Of a stretch of DNA of 5,931 bases, positions 1 through 4,640 are shown piece after piece; within the stretch, counting starts at the first letter, position 1, and each line of letters opens with the position of its first letter. A program made the position numbers and the translations under genes. This stretch comes from Gammaproteobacteria bacterium. Lineage in GTDB: Bacteria > Pseudomonadota > Gammaproteobacteria > Arenicellales > Spongiicolonaceae. Under the pieces are notes generated by a model, which did no database searches, was not told the DNA's origin, and saw only the letters and a list, made by a program, of their open reading frames with translations. The DNA lies in assembly GCA_007570945.1 (NCBI GenBank), contig RKSH01000119.1, positions 1 to 5,931 on the forward strand, written 5' to 3'.

Positions 1-404
1 GCGGCCGCTTCGTGCCGGCGCAACTTATGCAAGCCGACGAGTTGCCCGACGACGATTACCCCTGCGTGCTAATCACCGGCCGCCAGTTGGAGCACTGGCA
101 CACCGGCGCCATGACCCGCCGCGCCAGCGTGCTGAACGCCATTGAGCCGTCGCCGGTGGTTTCACTGCACCCCGACCTGCTGCAGAAAGTCGGCGCCGCC
201 GAAGGCGACCAAATCACCGTTGAATCCCGCCGCGGCCAACTCACCGCCACCGCCCGCCCCGACCCCGGCCTGCGCCCCGGCGACGTGTTCATCCCTTTCT
301 GCTACCACGAAGCGGCGGCCAACTTGCTGACCAACGAGGCGATGGATCCGGTGGGGAAGATTCCGGAGTTTAAGTTTTGCGCGGTGCGGGTTAGTTGCGG
401 GTAG
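1..404 (+). CDS. fdhA: Formate dehydrogenase catalytic (alpha) subunit, C-terminal fragment
   Basis: This is the last 133 residues of a protein that begins left of the window; the reading frame is open from base 3 and stops with TAG at 402-404. It is the C-terminal molybdopterin-dinucleotide-binding domain of a bis-MGD formate dehydrogenase, the subunit that oxidises formate to CO2 (or the reverse) at a Mo or W centre. Visible hallmarks are TGRQLEHWHTGAMTRR followed by VLNAIEP and VVSLHPD, and near the end IPFCYHEAAANLLTNEAMDP and KIPEFKFCAVRV. These match the cytoplasmic NAD-linked type (FdsA/FdhF-like) best, by recall of the family, so the symbol could equally be fdsA. The internal ATG at 12 is not a true start, because homology runs through it to the window edge. 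The iron-sulfur and active-site Cys/Sec regions lie outside the window. FdhD and cofactor genes downstream support the assignment. Confidence 0.93.
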   Translation, partial: GRFVPAQLMQADELPDDDYPCVLITGRQLEHWHTGAMTRRASVLNAIEPSPVVSLHPDLLQKVGAAEGDQITVESRRGQLTATARPDPGLRPGDVFIPFCYHEAAANLLTNEAMDPVGKIPEFKFCAVRVSCG

Positions 405-436
405 CCATTCCCACCAAGCAAGATAAGTTTGGCGGA

Positions 437-586
437 ATGCTTCTGTGTGCCAACTGCGGGCGGATAATCAAAGGCCGGTATAAGCGCTGCCATGTTTGTT
501 TTCGCCCTGATTGTCCTGACATTTGGATGAAACAAACAAGCCCCGCACAAACCATTGGGATGAGGAAAAATCAGACACCGCTCTAA
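437..586 (+). CDS. Possible small zinc-ribbon protein (49 aa), uncertain
   Basis: A short ORF just after the formate dehydrogenase gene encodes five cysteines in a pattern typical of zinc ribbons: C4-x2-C7-G, then after ten residues C18-x2-C21, then C26. The linker is basic (GRIIKGRYKR), which also fits a metal-binding ribbon. The ATG at 437 has only GGCGGA directly in front of it, too close to act as a good ribosome-binding site. A TTG at 395, inside the last codons of the upstream gene, would give a 63-residue, translationally coupled alternative. Base composition is more AT-rich than the flanking operon genes. I do not recognise a specific family. It may be a real microprotein, a decayed fragment, or chance; the Cys spacing is the only positive evidence. 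Confidence 0.33.
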   Translation: MLLCANCGRIIKGRYKRCHVCFRPDCPDIWMKQTSPAQTIGMRKNQTPL

Positions 587-617
587 TTTTTTGCTTATTC
601 GAAAAGGCCCTGGAAAT

Positions 618-644
618 TTGGCCATATGGGGAATAGGGTATAAT
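618..644 (+). promoter_or_regulatory. Predicted sigma70-like promoter, copy 1
   Basis: The -10 box is a perfect TATAAT at 639-644. A -35-like TTGGCC lies at 618-623 with a 15-base spacer (or TTTGGC at 617-622 with 16). The predicted start of transcription, 6-7 bases after the -10, falls at about 650-652, the first base of the hairpin at 651. No substantial plus-strand gene follows, only a 14-codon ORF, so its product may be a short RNA or it may be a relic. Confidence 0.6.
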
Positions 645-650
645 CCCCCC

Positions 651-693
651 GCGCACCGTCGCCTCACCCCACCACCCCGAGGCGGCGGTGCGC
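651..693 (+). promoter_or_regulatory. 15-bp stem-loop at predicted +1, copy 1
   Basis: The arms GCGCACCGTCGCCTC (651-665) and GAGGCGGCGGTGCGC (679-693) enclose a 13-base C-rich loop. The single departure from perfect pairing, T659 opposite G685, is a G-U wobble in RNA, so the stem stays closed. No T-run follows, so it is not a typical intrinsic terminator. Confidence 0.75.
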
Positions 694-711
694 ACTTATT
701 GGGTTTTCCCG

Positions 712-756
712 ATGTCCGCGGCCATGCCGGAAAGGACCGCCACCTTTGCGAATTGA
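712..756 (+). pseudogene. 14-codon remnant of the fdhD start (or leader peptide)
   Basis: ATG 712 to TGA 754-756 encodes MSAAMPERTATFAN, against MSAAKPEMTAAAAP at the start of fdhD. It sits at the same distance behind the hairpin as fdhD does behind copy 2. The likeness is lost after about codon 11. It has no clear Shine-Dalgarno. The simplest reading is a truncated duplicate carried along with the promoter; a short leader peptide is possible but unsupported. Confidence 0.5.
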
Positions 757-803
757 GGTTTGATGCCGGGAATTTGGGGAGAGTTGGCGTGACGAGCTTG
801 GGC

Positions 804-827
804 GCCGTCGCCCGGGCGGGCGACGGC
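804..827. other. Perfect 10-bp hairpin without U-tract
   Basis: GCCGTCGCCC (804-813) and GGGCGACGGC (818-827) pair perfectly around a GGGC loop. It lies between the copy 1 promoter and the 3' end of the convergent lipoprotein gene (stop at about 870). Neither strand shows a T-run after it, so it is not a canonical intrinsic terminator, but its position suits a transcript 3' end or a barrier between the converging transcripts. A further small inverted repeat (AATAG/CTATT) abuts it at 828-839. Confidence 0.55.
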
Positions 828-869
828 AATAGGACTATTCAAGCGCTTACGTCTTGGCCGCCCCTAATC

Positions 870-1265
870 TCACATGCATGGGTGGGGTTTAAAAAAAGAC
901 AATTTCGCCTCATCAAAGTGGCGAATTACAATGCCGCTGTTAATGACAAACATGTGAAGTTGCTCTCCGGTGTATCCACCGAAGAAGTTTTTTGCATCGA
1001 TGGCATAGCAAACACCGTAGCCATATGATGTTTGGCCGAATTGCCCCCAGTGGCCACGATTGGGGGATTTTACAAGCCGGTATTTTGCAGATTCAGGATC
1101 CTTTAGGCGAATCCGCGAATAGGACCTGACAATTTCCTCATGATTATCAGGGTATGCCCCGTAATTCGCCGCTTGAATTTCTGCAGGAGTCGGCGGCTTG
1201 GCGCAACCTCCAAGAAGCAGGAGGCCCATGCCAAAAATAATTACCGCCGGGTTTTTGTTTCTCAT
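870..1265 (-). CDS. Small hypothetical lipoprotein (131 aa)
   Basis: The gene runs opposite to its neighbours. Residues 1-20 are a lipoprotein signal: MRNKNP, a hydrophobic stretch, then the lipobox L-G-G-C with the lipidated Cys at 21. The mature part begins AKPPTPAEI and contains KDPESAKYR (55-63) and GYGVCYAIDAKNFFGGYTG (82-100). Both patterns I recall from small uncharacterised proteobacterial proteins in which a DPxSAxY segment precedes a conserved AKNxFGGYTG segment. It should be anchored to the inner or outer membrane on the periplasmic side; its function is unknown. The start at 1265 is chosen because GGAGGGG lies 8-14 bases upstream (complement of 1274-1280) and the signal peptide begins there; the longer TTG start at 1301 is unlikely. 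Base composition is clearly more AT-rich than the formate dehydrogenase operon, and it has its own promoter. It splits two functionally linked genes, which suggests insertion. Confidence 0.8.
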   Translation of the reverse strand: MRNKNPAVIIFGMGLLLLGGCAKPPTPAEIQAANYGAYPDNHEEIVRSYSRIRLKDPESAKYRLVKSPNRGHWGQFGQTSYGYGVCYAIDAKNFFGGYTGEQLHMFVINSGIVIRHFDEAKLSFFKPHPCM

Positions 1266-1273
1266 GAGTCGCG

Positions 1274-1280
1274 CCCCTCC
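1274..1280 (-). promoter_or_regulatory. Ribosome-binding site of the lipoprotein gene
   Basis: GGAGGGG on the minus strand precedes the ATG at 1265. It decides between this start and the in-frame TTG at 1301, and is the best Shine-Dalgarno seen in the window. Confidence 0.7.
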
Positions 1281-1309
1281 AGAGGGCAGGTTGATAGTCA
1301 AAAATCGAA

Positions 1310-1338
1310 CTTATATTAATAAATTCAATTTATGTCAG
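1310..1338 (-). promoter_or_regulatory. Predicted sigma70 promoter of the lipoprotein gene
   Basis: On the minus strand CTGACA (1338-1333) is followed after exactly 17 bases by TATAAG (1315-1310), close to the sigma70 consensus. The surrounding sequence is strongly AT-rich. Transcription would start near 1303, giving a 5' leader of roughly 38 bases before the ATG at 1265. The lipoprotein thus appears to be expressed independently of the formate dehydrogenase genes. Confidence 0.6.
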
Positions 1339-1446
1339 GGTGTTTTCGCATTTTACCGGATTCTATCGGTTAGTCACGCCTGCCATATGTAAGCAACGGG
1401 CGGAAAAGAGGAAAATCAAAAAATCCCCAACCAAGCCGAGAATTTT

Positions 1447-1473
1447 TTGGCCCCTCAAGGAATAAGTTATAAT
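1447..1473 (+). promoter_or_regulatory. Predicted sigma70-like promoter of the fdhD-tup-mob operon
   Basis: TATAAT at 1468-1473 with TTGGCC at 1447-1452 (15-base spacer, the same geometry as copy 1). Predicted transcription start is about 1480. An AT-rich inverted repeat, CAAAAAAT at 1417-1424 and ATTTTTTG at 1442-1449, overlaps the -35 and could be an operator; copy 1 has no counterpart. No recognisable ModE or FNR site was identified by eye. Confidence 0.65.
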
Positions 1474-1479
1474 CCCCCC

Positions 1480-1522
1480 GCGCACCGCCGCCTCACCCCA
1501 CCACCCCGAGGCGGCGGTGCGC
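1480..1522 (+). promoter_or_regulatory. Perfect 15-bp stem-loop at the 5' end of the operon transcript
   Basis: GCGCACCGCCGCCTC (1480-1494) pairs perfectly with GAGGCGGCGGTGCGC (1508-1522) around the loop ACCCCACCACCCC. The stem begins at the predicted transcription start and ends 19 bases before the fdhD ATG. No T-run follows, so it is not an intrinsic terminator. The 19-base linker (1523-1541) contains no Shine-Dalgarno; the only GGAG-like purines near the start are locked in the right arm. Known possibilities for such a 5'-terminal stem are protection of mRNA from 5'-dependent decay, control of translation, or, at DNA level, a palindromic protein site. It does not resemble the multi-stem Moco RNA motif as I recall it. 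Confidence 0.75.
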
Positions 1523-1541
1523 ACTGAGTTGATTTCCCCCG

Positions 1542-2357
1542 ATGTCCGCCGCCAAGCCGGAAATGACCGCCGCCGCCGCCCCCCAGGTGTTTCCCTGCGA
1601 GGTGGTGGACGAGGCCGGGCGACGGCGGTTGTTGGAGGTGGCGGCGGAGCGGGCCTTGGCGTTGTATTTGGACCGGCGGGAGATTGTCACGCTGATGACG
1701 CTGGGTTGCGAGCCGGAGGCGCTGGCGGTGGGTTACCTGCGCAACCAAGGCTTGGTCGGCGGGTTGCGCGACATTGCTTCGGTGCAGGTGGACTGGGAGG
1801 CGGGCGCCGCGGCGGTGGTGAGTCGCGATGGCGGGGCCGGCGCGGCGGCGCGGCTGGACAAGCGCACCGTCACCTCCGGTTGCGGCCAGGGCACGGTTTA
1901 CGGCGAGTTGATGGAAAAAATCAACGCCATCCGCATGCCGCCGGTGCGGGTTAAACGTTCGTCGATTTACAAACTGCTCGCCAACCTCACCCGTTTCAAC
2001 GCAATTTATGAGCGCGCCGGCGCGGTGCACGGTTGCGCGCTGTGCCGCGGCGAGGAGGTGGTCTGGTTTGTGGAAGACGTCGGCCGCCACAATGCGGTGG
2101 ACATCATTGCCGGCAAAATGTGGCTTGAAGATGTGTGCGGCGACGGACACATTTTTTACACCACCGGCCGGTTGACCTCGGAAATGGTCATCAAGGTCGC
2201 GCAAATCGGCGTGCCGGTTTTATTGTCGCGCTCCGGCGTCACCCAAATGGGCGTGGAACTGGCGCGCCGCGCCGGCGTGGTGATGATTGCGCGCGCGCGC
2301 GGGCGGCGGTTTTTTGTGGTCACCGGCGGTGACTCGGTTGCGTTGGACGGGGCATGA
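1542..2357 (+). CDS. fdhD: FdhD, formate dehydrogenase accessory sulfurtransferase
   Basis: FdhD carries sulfur from a cysteine desulfurase (IscS in E. coli) to the bis-MGD cofactor, making formate dehydrogenase active; it acts in the cytoplasm. The 271-residue length is normal. Residues 112-118 read TSGCGQGT, with C114 at the position of the first catalytic Cys of the family CGxC motif; the second Cys is replaced by Gly117. HGCALC follows at 163-168, then the conserved VEDVGRHNAVD (177-187, typical GDP/cofactor-binding signature) and TTGRLTSEM (207-215). The N-terminal 40 residues are poorly conserved. ATG 1542 is chosen because the conserved part needs a start upstream of FPCEVVDEAGR and the codons before it are open; ATG 1563 is an alternative. 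Neither has a Shine-Dalgarno. The stop overlaps tupA by four bases. First gene of the operon and functional partner of the formate dehydrogenase upstream. Confidence 0.93.
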   Translation: MSAAKPEMTAAAAPQVFPCEVVDEAGRRRLLEVAAERALALYLDRREIVTLMTLGCEPEALAVGYLRNQGLVGGLRDIASVQVDWEAGAAAVVSRDGGAGAAARLDKRTVTSGCGQGTVYGELMEKINAIRMPPVRVKRSSIYKLLANLTRFNAIYERAGAVHGCALCRGEEVVWFVEDVGRHNAVDIIAGKMWLEDVCGDGHIFYTTGRLTSEMVIKVAQIGVPVLLSRSGVTQMGVELARRAGVVMIARARGRRFFVVTGGDSVALDGA

Positions 2358-3244
2358 AAAAATTCCGCGCGCTGGCCATGGCGCTGTTGCCGCCGGCGAT
2401 GGTGACGGTTGCCGTCGCCGATACCGTGCGACTCGCGGTCACCACCAGCACCGACAATTCCGGACTCATTCAGGCGGTGTTGCCGGAGTTTGAGCGCAGC
2501 GCCGGCATCCGCGTGCAAGTCATCGCCGCCGGCACCGGACGCGCGCTGCAAATCGGCCGCCGCGGCGACGCCGATGCCATTCTGGTGCACGCCCGCGATT
2601 TGGAACTCGCTTTCATGGAGTCCGGCCACGGCGCGCACCGCCGCGAGGTGATGTTCAATGATTTCATTTTGGCCGGCCCGGCCGCCGACCCGGCCGGCGC
2701 CCGCGATGCCGCCACCGCCGCTGATGCCTTCGCCGCCGTTGCCGCCGCCGGTGGAGGCGGCGGTACGAGAGTCGAAAATGACGGTGCCAAAGTTAAAAGT
2801 GACGGTACCGACGTCGAAAATGGTGACTCCACTGTCATCTTCATCTCCCGCGGCGACCAATCCGGCACGCACCGTCGTGAACTGAAGTTATGGCGCGCCG
2901 CCGGCGTCACGCCGGGCGGCGGCTGGTACCGGGAGGCCGGCCAGGGCATGGGCAAAGTGCTGCTCATCGCATCCGAGTTGGGCGCGTACACGCTGGTGGA
3001 CCGCGGCACCTGGCTGGCCTACCGCGGCCGCGCCGCGCTCGCCGTGCTGGCCGAGGGTGATGCCGCGCTGCGCAATGTATACAGTGTGCTCACCGTCAAC
3101 CCGCAAAAGAATCCGCACGTGAACAACGAGGGCGCGCGCAAACTTGTGGACTGGCTCACCTCCCGCGCCGGGCAGCGCGCCATCGGCGGCTTTCGCATTC
3201 AGGGCGAGGTTTTGTTTCACCCGCTGGTGCACCCGCGGCCATGA
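2354..3244 (+). CDS. tupA: TupA-type tungstate-binding periplasmic protein
   Basis: This is the solute-binding component of a TupABC importer, capturing tungstate in the periplasm. Residues 1-22 form a Sec signal (MKKFRALA, hydrophobic core, cleavage predicted after AVA22). The mature protein starts with the TupA hallmark TTSTDNSG (30-37), followed by GTGRAL, VHAR, and RREVMFNDF; SRGDQSGTH is at 165-173, GWYREAGQGMG at 190-200 and DRGTW at 216-220. TTSTDNS and SRGDxSGTH are the oxyanion-contact segments of the family, pointing to tungstate rather than molybdate ModA. An oddity is a glycine run (133-137) and a three-unit heptad repeat (139-159) inserted just before SRGDQSGTH, making the protein about 25 residues longer than usual. 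Start ATG 2354 overlaps the fdhD stop (ATGA), with GGACGGGG as a weak ribosome-binding site. Confidence 0.93.
   Translation: MKKFRALAMALLPPAMVTVAVADTVRLAVTTSTDNSGLIQAVLPEFERSAGIRVQVIAAGTGRALQIGRRGDADAILVHARDLELAFMESGHGAHRREVMFNDFILAGPAADPAGARDAATAADAFAAVAAAGGGGGTRVENDGAKVKSDGTDVENGDSTVIFISRGDQSGTHRRELKLWRAAGVTPGGGWYREAGQGMGKVLLIASELGAYTLVDRGTWLAYRGRAALAVLAEGDAALRNVYSVLTVNPQKNPHVNNEGARKLVDWLTSRAGQRAIGGFRIQGEVLFHPLVHPRP
2768..2830 (+). repeat. In-frame 3 x 21-bp tandem repeat inside tupA
   Basis: Three consecutive 21-base units (2768-2788, 2789-2809, 2810-2830) encode RVENDGA, KVKSDGT and DVENGDS. Units 1 and 3 share GTCGAAAATG; units 1 and 2 share GACGGT. The codons (GAA AAT, AAA GTT AAA AGT) are much more AT-rich than the rest of the gene. 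Relative to remembered TupA proteins this is an insertion in the loop between the AAEAxKKIAEA-like helix and SRGDxSGTH. Confidence 0.85.
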
Positions 3245-3945
3245 GCGCGCTCGGCGAGGCGACGCTGCATGCGTTTCAACTTTTGTTCACCGGTGACGCC
3301 GGGCTGTGGGAAATCGTCGCCATCTCGTTCAGCGTGTCGCTGCGCGCGGTGCTGATTGCGACGCCGCCGGCTTTTGTGCTGGCCTTTGTTCTGGCCTACG
3401 GTTTTTTTCCCGGCCGCCGCGTTTTGATTTCGGTTTTTCATGCGCTGCTTGCGTTGCCGGCGGTGGTGGTGGGGCTGCTGCTGTACATTCTGCTGTCGCG
3501 CAGCGGGCCGCTTGGCGAATGGAAGTTGCTGTTCACGCAGTGGGCCATGGTGGCCGGGCAAATCGCGCTGAGTTTTCCCATCCTAGTGGCATTCGGCCAC
3601 GCCGCCATCGCCGCCGGCGACCGCCGCGCCTGGGAAACCGCGTCCACCCTCGGCGCCTCGCCGGCGCGCGCCATGCTGACGCTGATGTTTGAGGTCAGGT
3701 TCGGTCTGCTGGCCGCGCTGGTCGCCGCTTTCGGCCGGGTGGTGGCCGAGGTCGGCTGCTCCATGATGGTGGGCGGCAACATCCTGCACTTCACGCGCAA
3801 CATTCCCACCGCCATCGCGCTGGAGACCAGCAAAGGCTCTTTCGCCCAGGGCATCGCCCTCGGCATGGTGCTGATGGCGCTGGCGCTGGGGTTGAACTTT
3901 GCCGTCGCCATGCTGCGCGGCGGACGCGGGGGGGCGGTGGTGTGA
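3241..3945 (+). CDS. tupB: TupB-type tungstate ABC transporter permease
   Basis: Inner-membrane channel subunit of the tungstate importer, 234 residues, normal for TupB. Hydrophobic segments are visible at about 23-55 (two passes), 61-85, 101-125, 155-178 and 205-226. The cytoplasmic EAA loop that docks onto the ATPase appears as AWETASTLGASPARAM (130-145), with the invariant G at 138. The family-typical EVGCSMMVGGNI follows at 170-181 and FTRNIPTAIALETSKGSF after it, both characteristic of TupB rather than ModB or CysT. ATG 3241 overlaps the tupA stop as ATGA, without a good Shine-Dalgarno, so translation is likely coupled. A run of seven G near the 3' end (3928-3934) lies just before the tupC start. 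Confidence 0.93.
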   Translation: MSALGEATLHAFQLLFTGDAGLWEIVAISFSVSLRAVLIATPPAFVLAFVLAYGFFPGRRVLISVFHALLALPAVVVGLLLYILLSRSGPLGEWKLLFTQWAMVAGQIALSFPILVAFGHAAIAAGDRRAWETASTLGASPARAMLTLMFEVRFGLLAALVAAFGRVVAEVGCSMMVGGNILHFTRNIPTAIALETSKGSFAQGIALGMVLMALALGLNFAVAMLRGGRGGAVV

Positions 3946-4640
3946 ACGTTGCAAACGGTGGCGCGCCGCTGGTCGCCTACCACGGCATTGTGTGGAGCGG
4001 CGGCGTTGCAAACGGTGAACTTTTTCGCATCGCCCAATTGCAACTGCGGCGCGGCGAGGTGACGGTGCTGCGCGGCGCCAATGGCAGCGGCAAAACCACG
4101 CTGCTGAAAATCCTCGCTTTCCTGTTGCGGCCGCCGGGCATGCGCGCGGTGGTGGCCGGCCGCGCGCTGTCGTGGCGCCGCGCGCGCGCAAGGTTGCGCT
4201 CGCGGCTGGTGTATGTGCACCAGGAACCGTATTTGTTTGACGCCAGCGTCACCGACAATGTGGCCTACGGTTTGTTGCGCGCCGGCGTGGCCGCCAAAGT
4301 GCGCGCCGCGCGCGTTGCGGGGGTTCTGGAATGGGGCGGACTCGGCCGGCTGGCCGGGCGCAACGCCAAGCGATTGTCCGGCGGTGAACGCCAGCGGGTG
4401 GCGCTGGCCCGCGCCCGCGCGCTGCGGCCGGAGATTATTCTGCTGGATGAACCGGTGTCGGCCATGGATGCCGCGTCGCGCGCGCGCACCGTGCAACTCA
4501 TCGGCCAACTGCGCGCCGCCGGCGCCGGGGTGGTGGTGGCGAGTCATGAAAAGCTCGACGGCGGTTTTGCGGTGGACAAGTTTTTGCACTTGCAGGACGG
4601 GCGTTTGTCGGTGTCGGACAGCGACCCGCTGGCGCCATGA
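3942..4640 (+). CDS. tupC: TupC-type tungstate ABC transporter ATP-binding protein
   Basis: Cytoplasmic ATPase that powers TupAB, 232 residues. All motifs are present: Walker A GANGSGKTT (45-53), Q-loop YVHQEPYLFD with Q at about 94, ABC signature LSGGERQR (145-152), Walker B IILLDEP (165-171) with catalytic E170, D-loop SAMD, and switch His202 in ASHE. There is no C-terminal TOBE/MOP domain, unlike ModC, which fits the TupC type. The start is GTG 3942, overlapping the tupB TGA as GTGA. A 13-base direct repeat, GTTGCAAACGGTG, occurs at 3948-3960 and 4005-4017, in frame and 57 bases apart, so VANG is repeated near the N-terminus. Substrate is inferred from its neighbours. Confidence 0.92.
   Translation: MNVANGGAPLVAYHGIVWSGGVANGELFRIAQLQLRRGEVTVLRGANGSGKTTLLKILAFLLRPPGMRAVVAGRALSWRRARARLRSRLVYVHQEPYLFDASVTDNVAYGLLRAGVAAKVRAARVAGVLEWGGLGRLAGRNAKRLSGGERQRVALARARALRPEIILLDEPVSAMDAASRARTVQLIGQLRAAGAGVVVASHEKLDGGFAVDKFLHLQDGRLSVSDSDPLAP

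Larger units (their letters stand above)
618..744 (+). repeat. Direct repeat, copy 1: promoter, hairpin and fdhD 5' end duplicate
   Basis: This segment is a near copy of 1447-1574. From the TATAAT box through the hairpin (639-695 against 1468-1524) the two differ at 1 base in 57. The 33 bases starting at ATG 712 differ at 4 positions from the first 33 bases of fdhD, and the linker between is 16 bases here against 17 there. Similarity extends weakly upstream to the TTGGCC box and the GGAATA before the -10. After about 744 the copies diverge: this one reads MSAAMPERTATFAN and stops at TGA 754-756, where fdhD continues. It is therefore either a partial duplication of the fdhD promoter region or one member of a dispersed element. 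Confidence 0.9.
405..869. other. AT-richer intergenic stretch between formate dehydrogenase and lipoprotein genes
   Basis: This stretch between the formate dehydrogenase stop and the minus-strand lipoprotein stop holds the doubtful zinc-ribbon ORF, the first copy of the promoter/hairpin repeat with a 14-codon remnant of the fdhD start, and a second perfect hairpin at 804-827. No clear intrinsic terminator for the formate dehydrogenase gene was found: the T-run near 585-592 has no convincing stem before it. The long ORFs readable here on either strand (for example 591-1028 plus, 302-829 minus) run through the hairpin and into antisense of real genes, so I do not call them. Confidence 0.6.
1447..1574 (+). 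repeat. Direct repeat, copy 2: functional fdhD promoter, leader and first codons
   Basis: This is the partner of 618-744, about 829 bases away. It contains the TTGGCC and TATAAT boxes, the perfect hairpin, a 19-base linker and the first 11 codons of fdhD. Here the coding part continues as a full gene, so this copy is most likely the original or functional one. The two copies flank the AT-rich lipoprotein segment. Confidence 0.9.

Noticed and set aside
651..693. Hairpin repeats as intrinsic terminators or a CRISPR fragment
   Set aside because: No T-run follows either stem and both lie immediately after a -10 box. Only two copies about 829 bases apart exist, without regular spacers, so it is not a CRISPR array.
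302..829. 175-codon minus-strand ORF overlapping the formate dehydrogenase end and copy 1
   Set aside because: It reads through the hairpin as PPPRGGGVRRRCAGGL, a peptide also seen in the other repeat copy, so the resemblance reflects the DNA repeat and not a protein family.
591..1028. 145-codon plus-strand ORF through copy 1 and into the lipoprotein gene
   Set aside because: It starts upstream of the promoter and hairpin, translates the stem-loop, and its second half is antisense to the lipoprotein. No ribosome-binding site or recognisable domain.
1480..1541. Molybdenum cofactor (Moco) riboswitch upstream of fdhD
   Set aside because: The leader is only about 60 bases, with one simple stem and a C-rich loop. 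The Moco motif is larger and multi-branched, so the sequence does not support it.
612..1574. Insertion sequence or composite transposon bounded by the direct repeats
   Set aside because: No transposase or terminal inverted repeats are seen between or at the ends of the copies, and the repeats contain a host gene start.
1467..2204. 245-codon minus-strand ORF antisense to fdhD
   Set aside because: It is a GC-driven antisense frame of a well-supported fdhD. Its peptide is rich in His, Arg and Gly and low in complexity, with no family signature, and it runs through the hairpin repeat.
2289..2300. Alternating GC run with Z-DNA potential in fdhD
   Set aside because: It simply encodes ARAR-like codons in a GC-rich gene, and similar GCGC runs occur throughout the operon, so no special role is supported.
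3438..4589. 383-codon minus-strand ORF antisense to tupB and tupC
   Set aside because: Long only because stop codons are rare in the complement of this GC-rich DNA. The plus-strand genes carry complete ABC motifs; this peptide has none.
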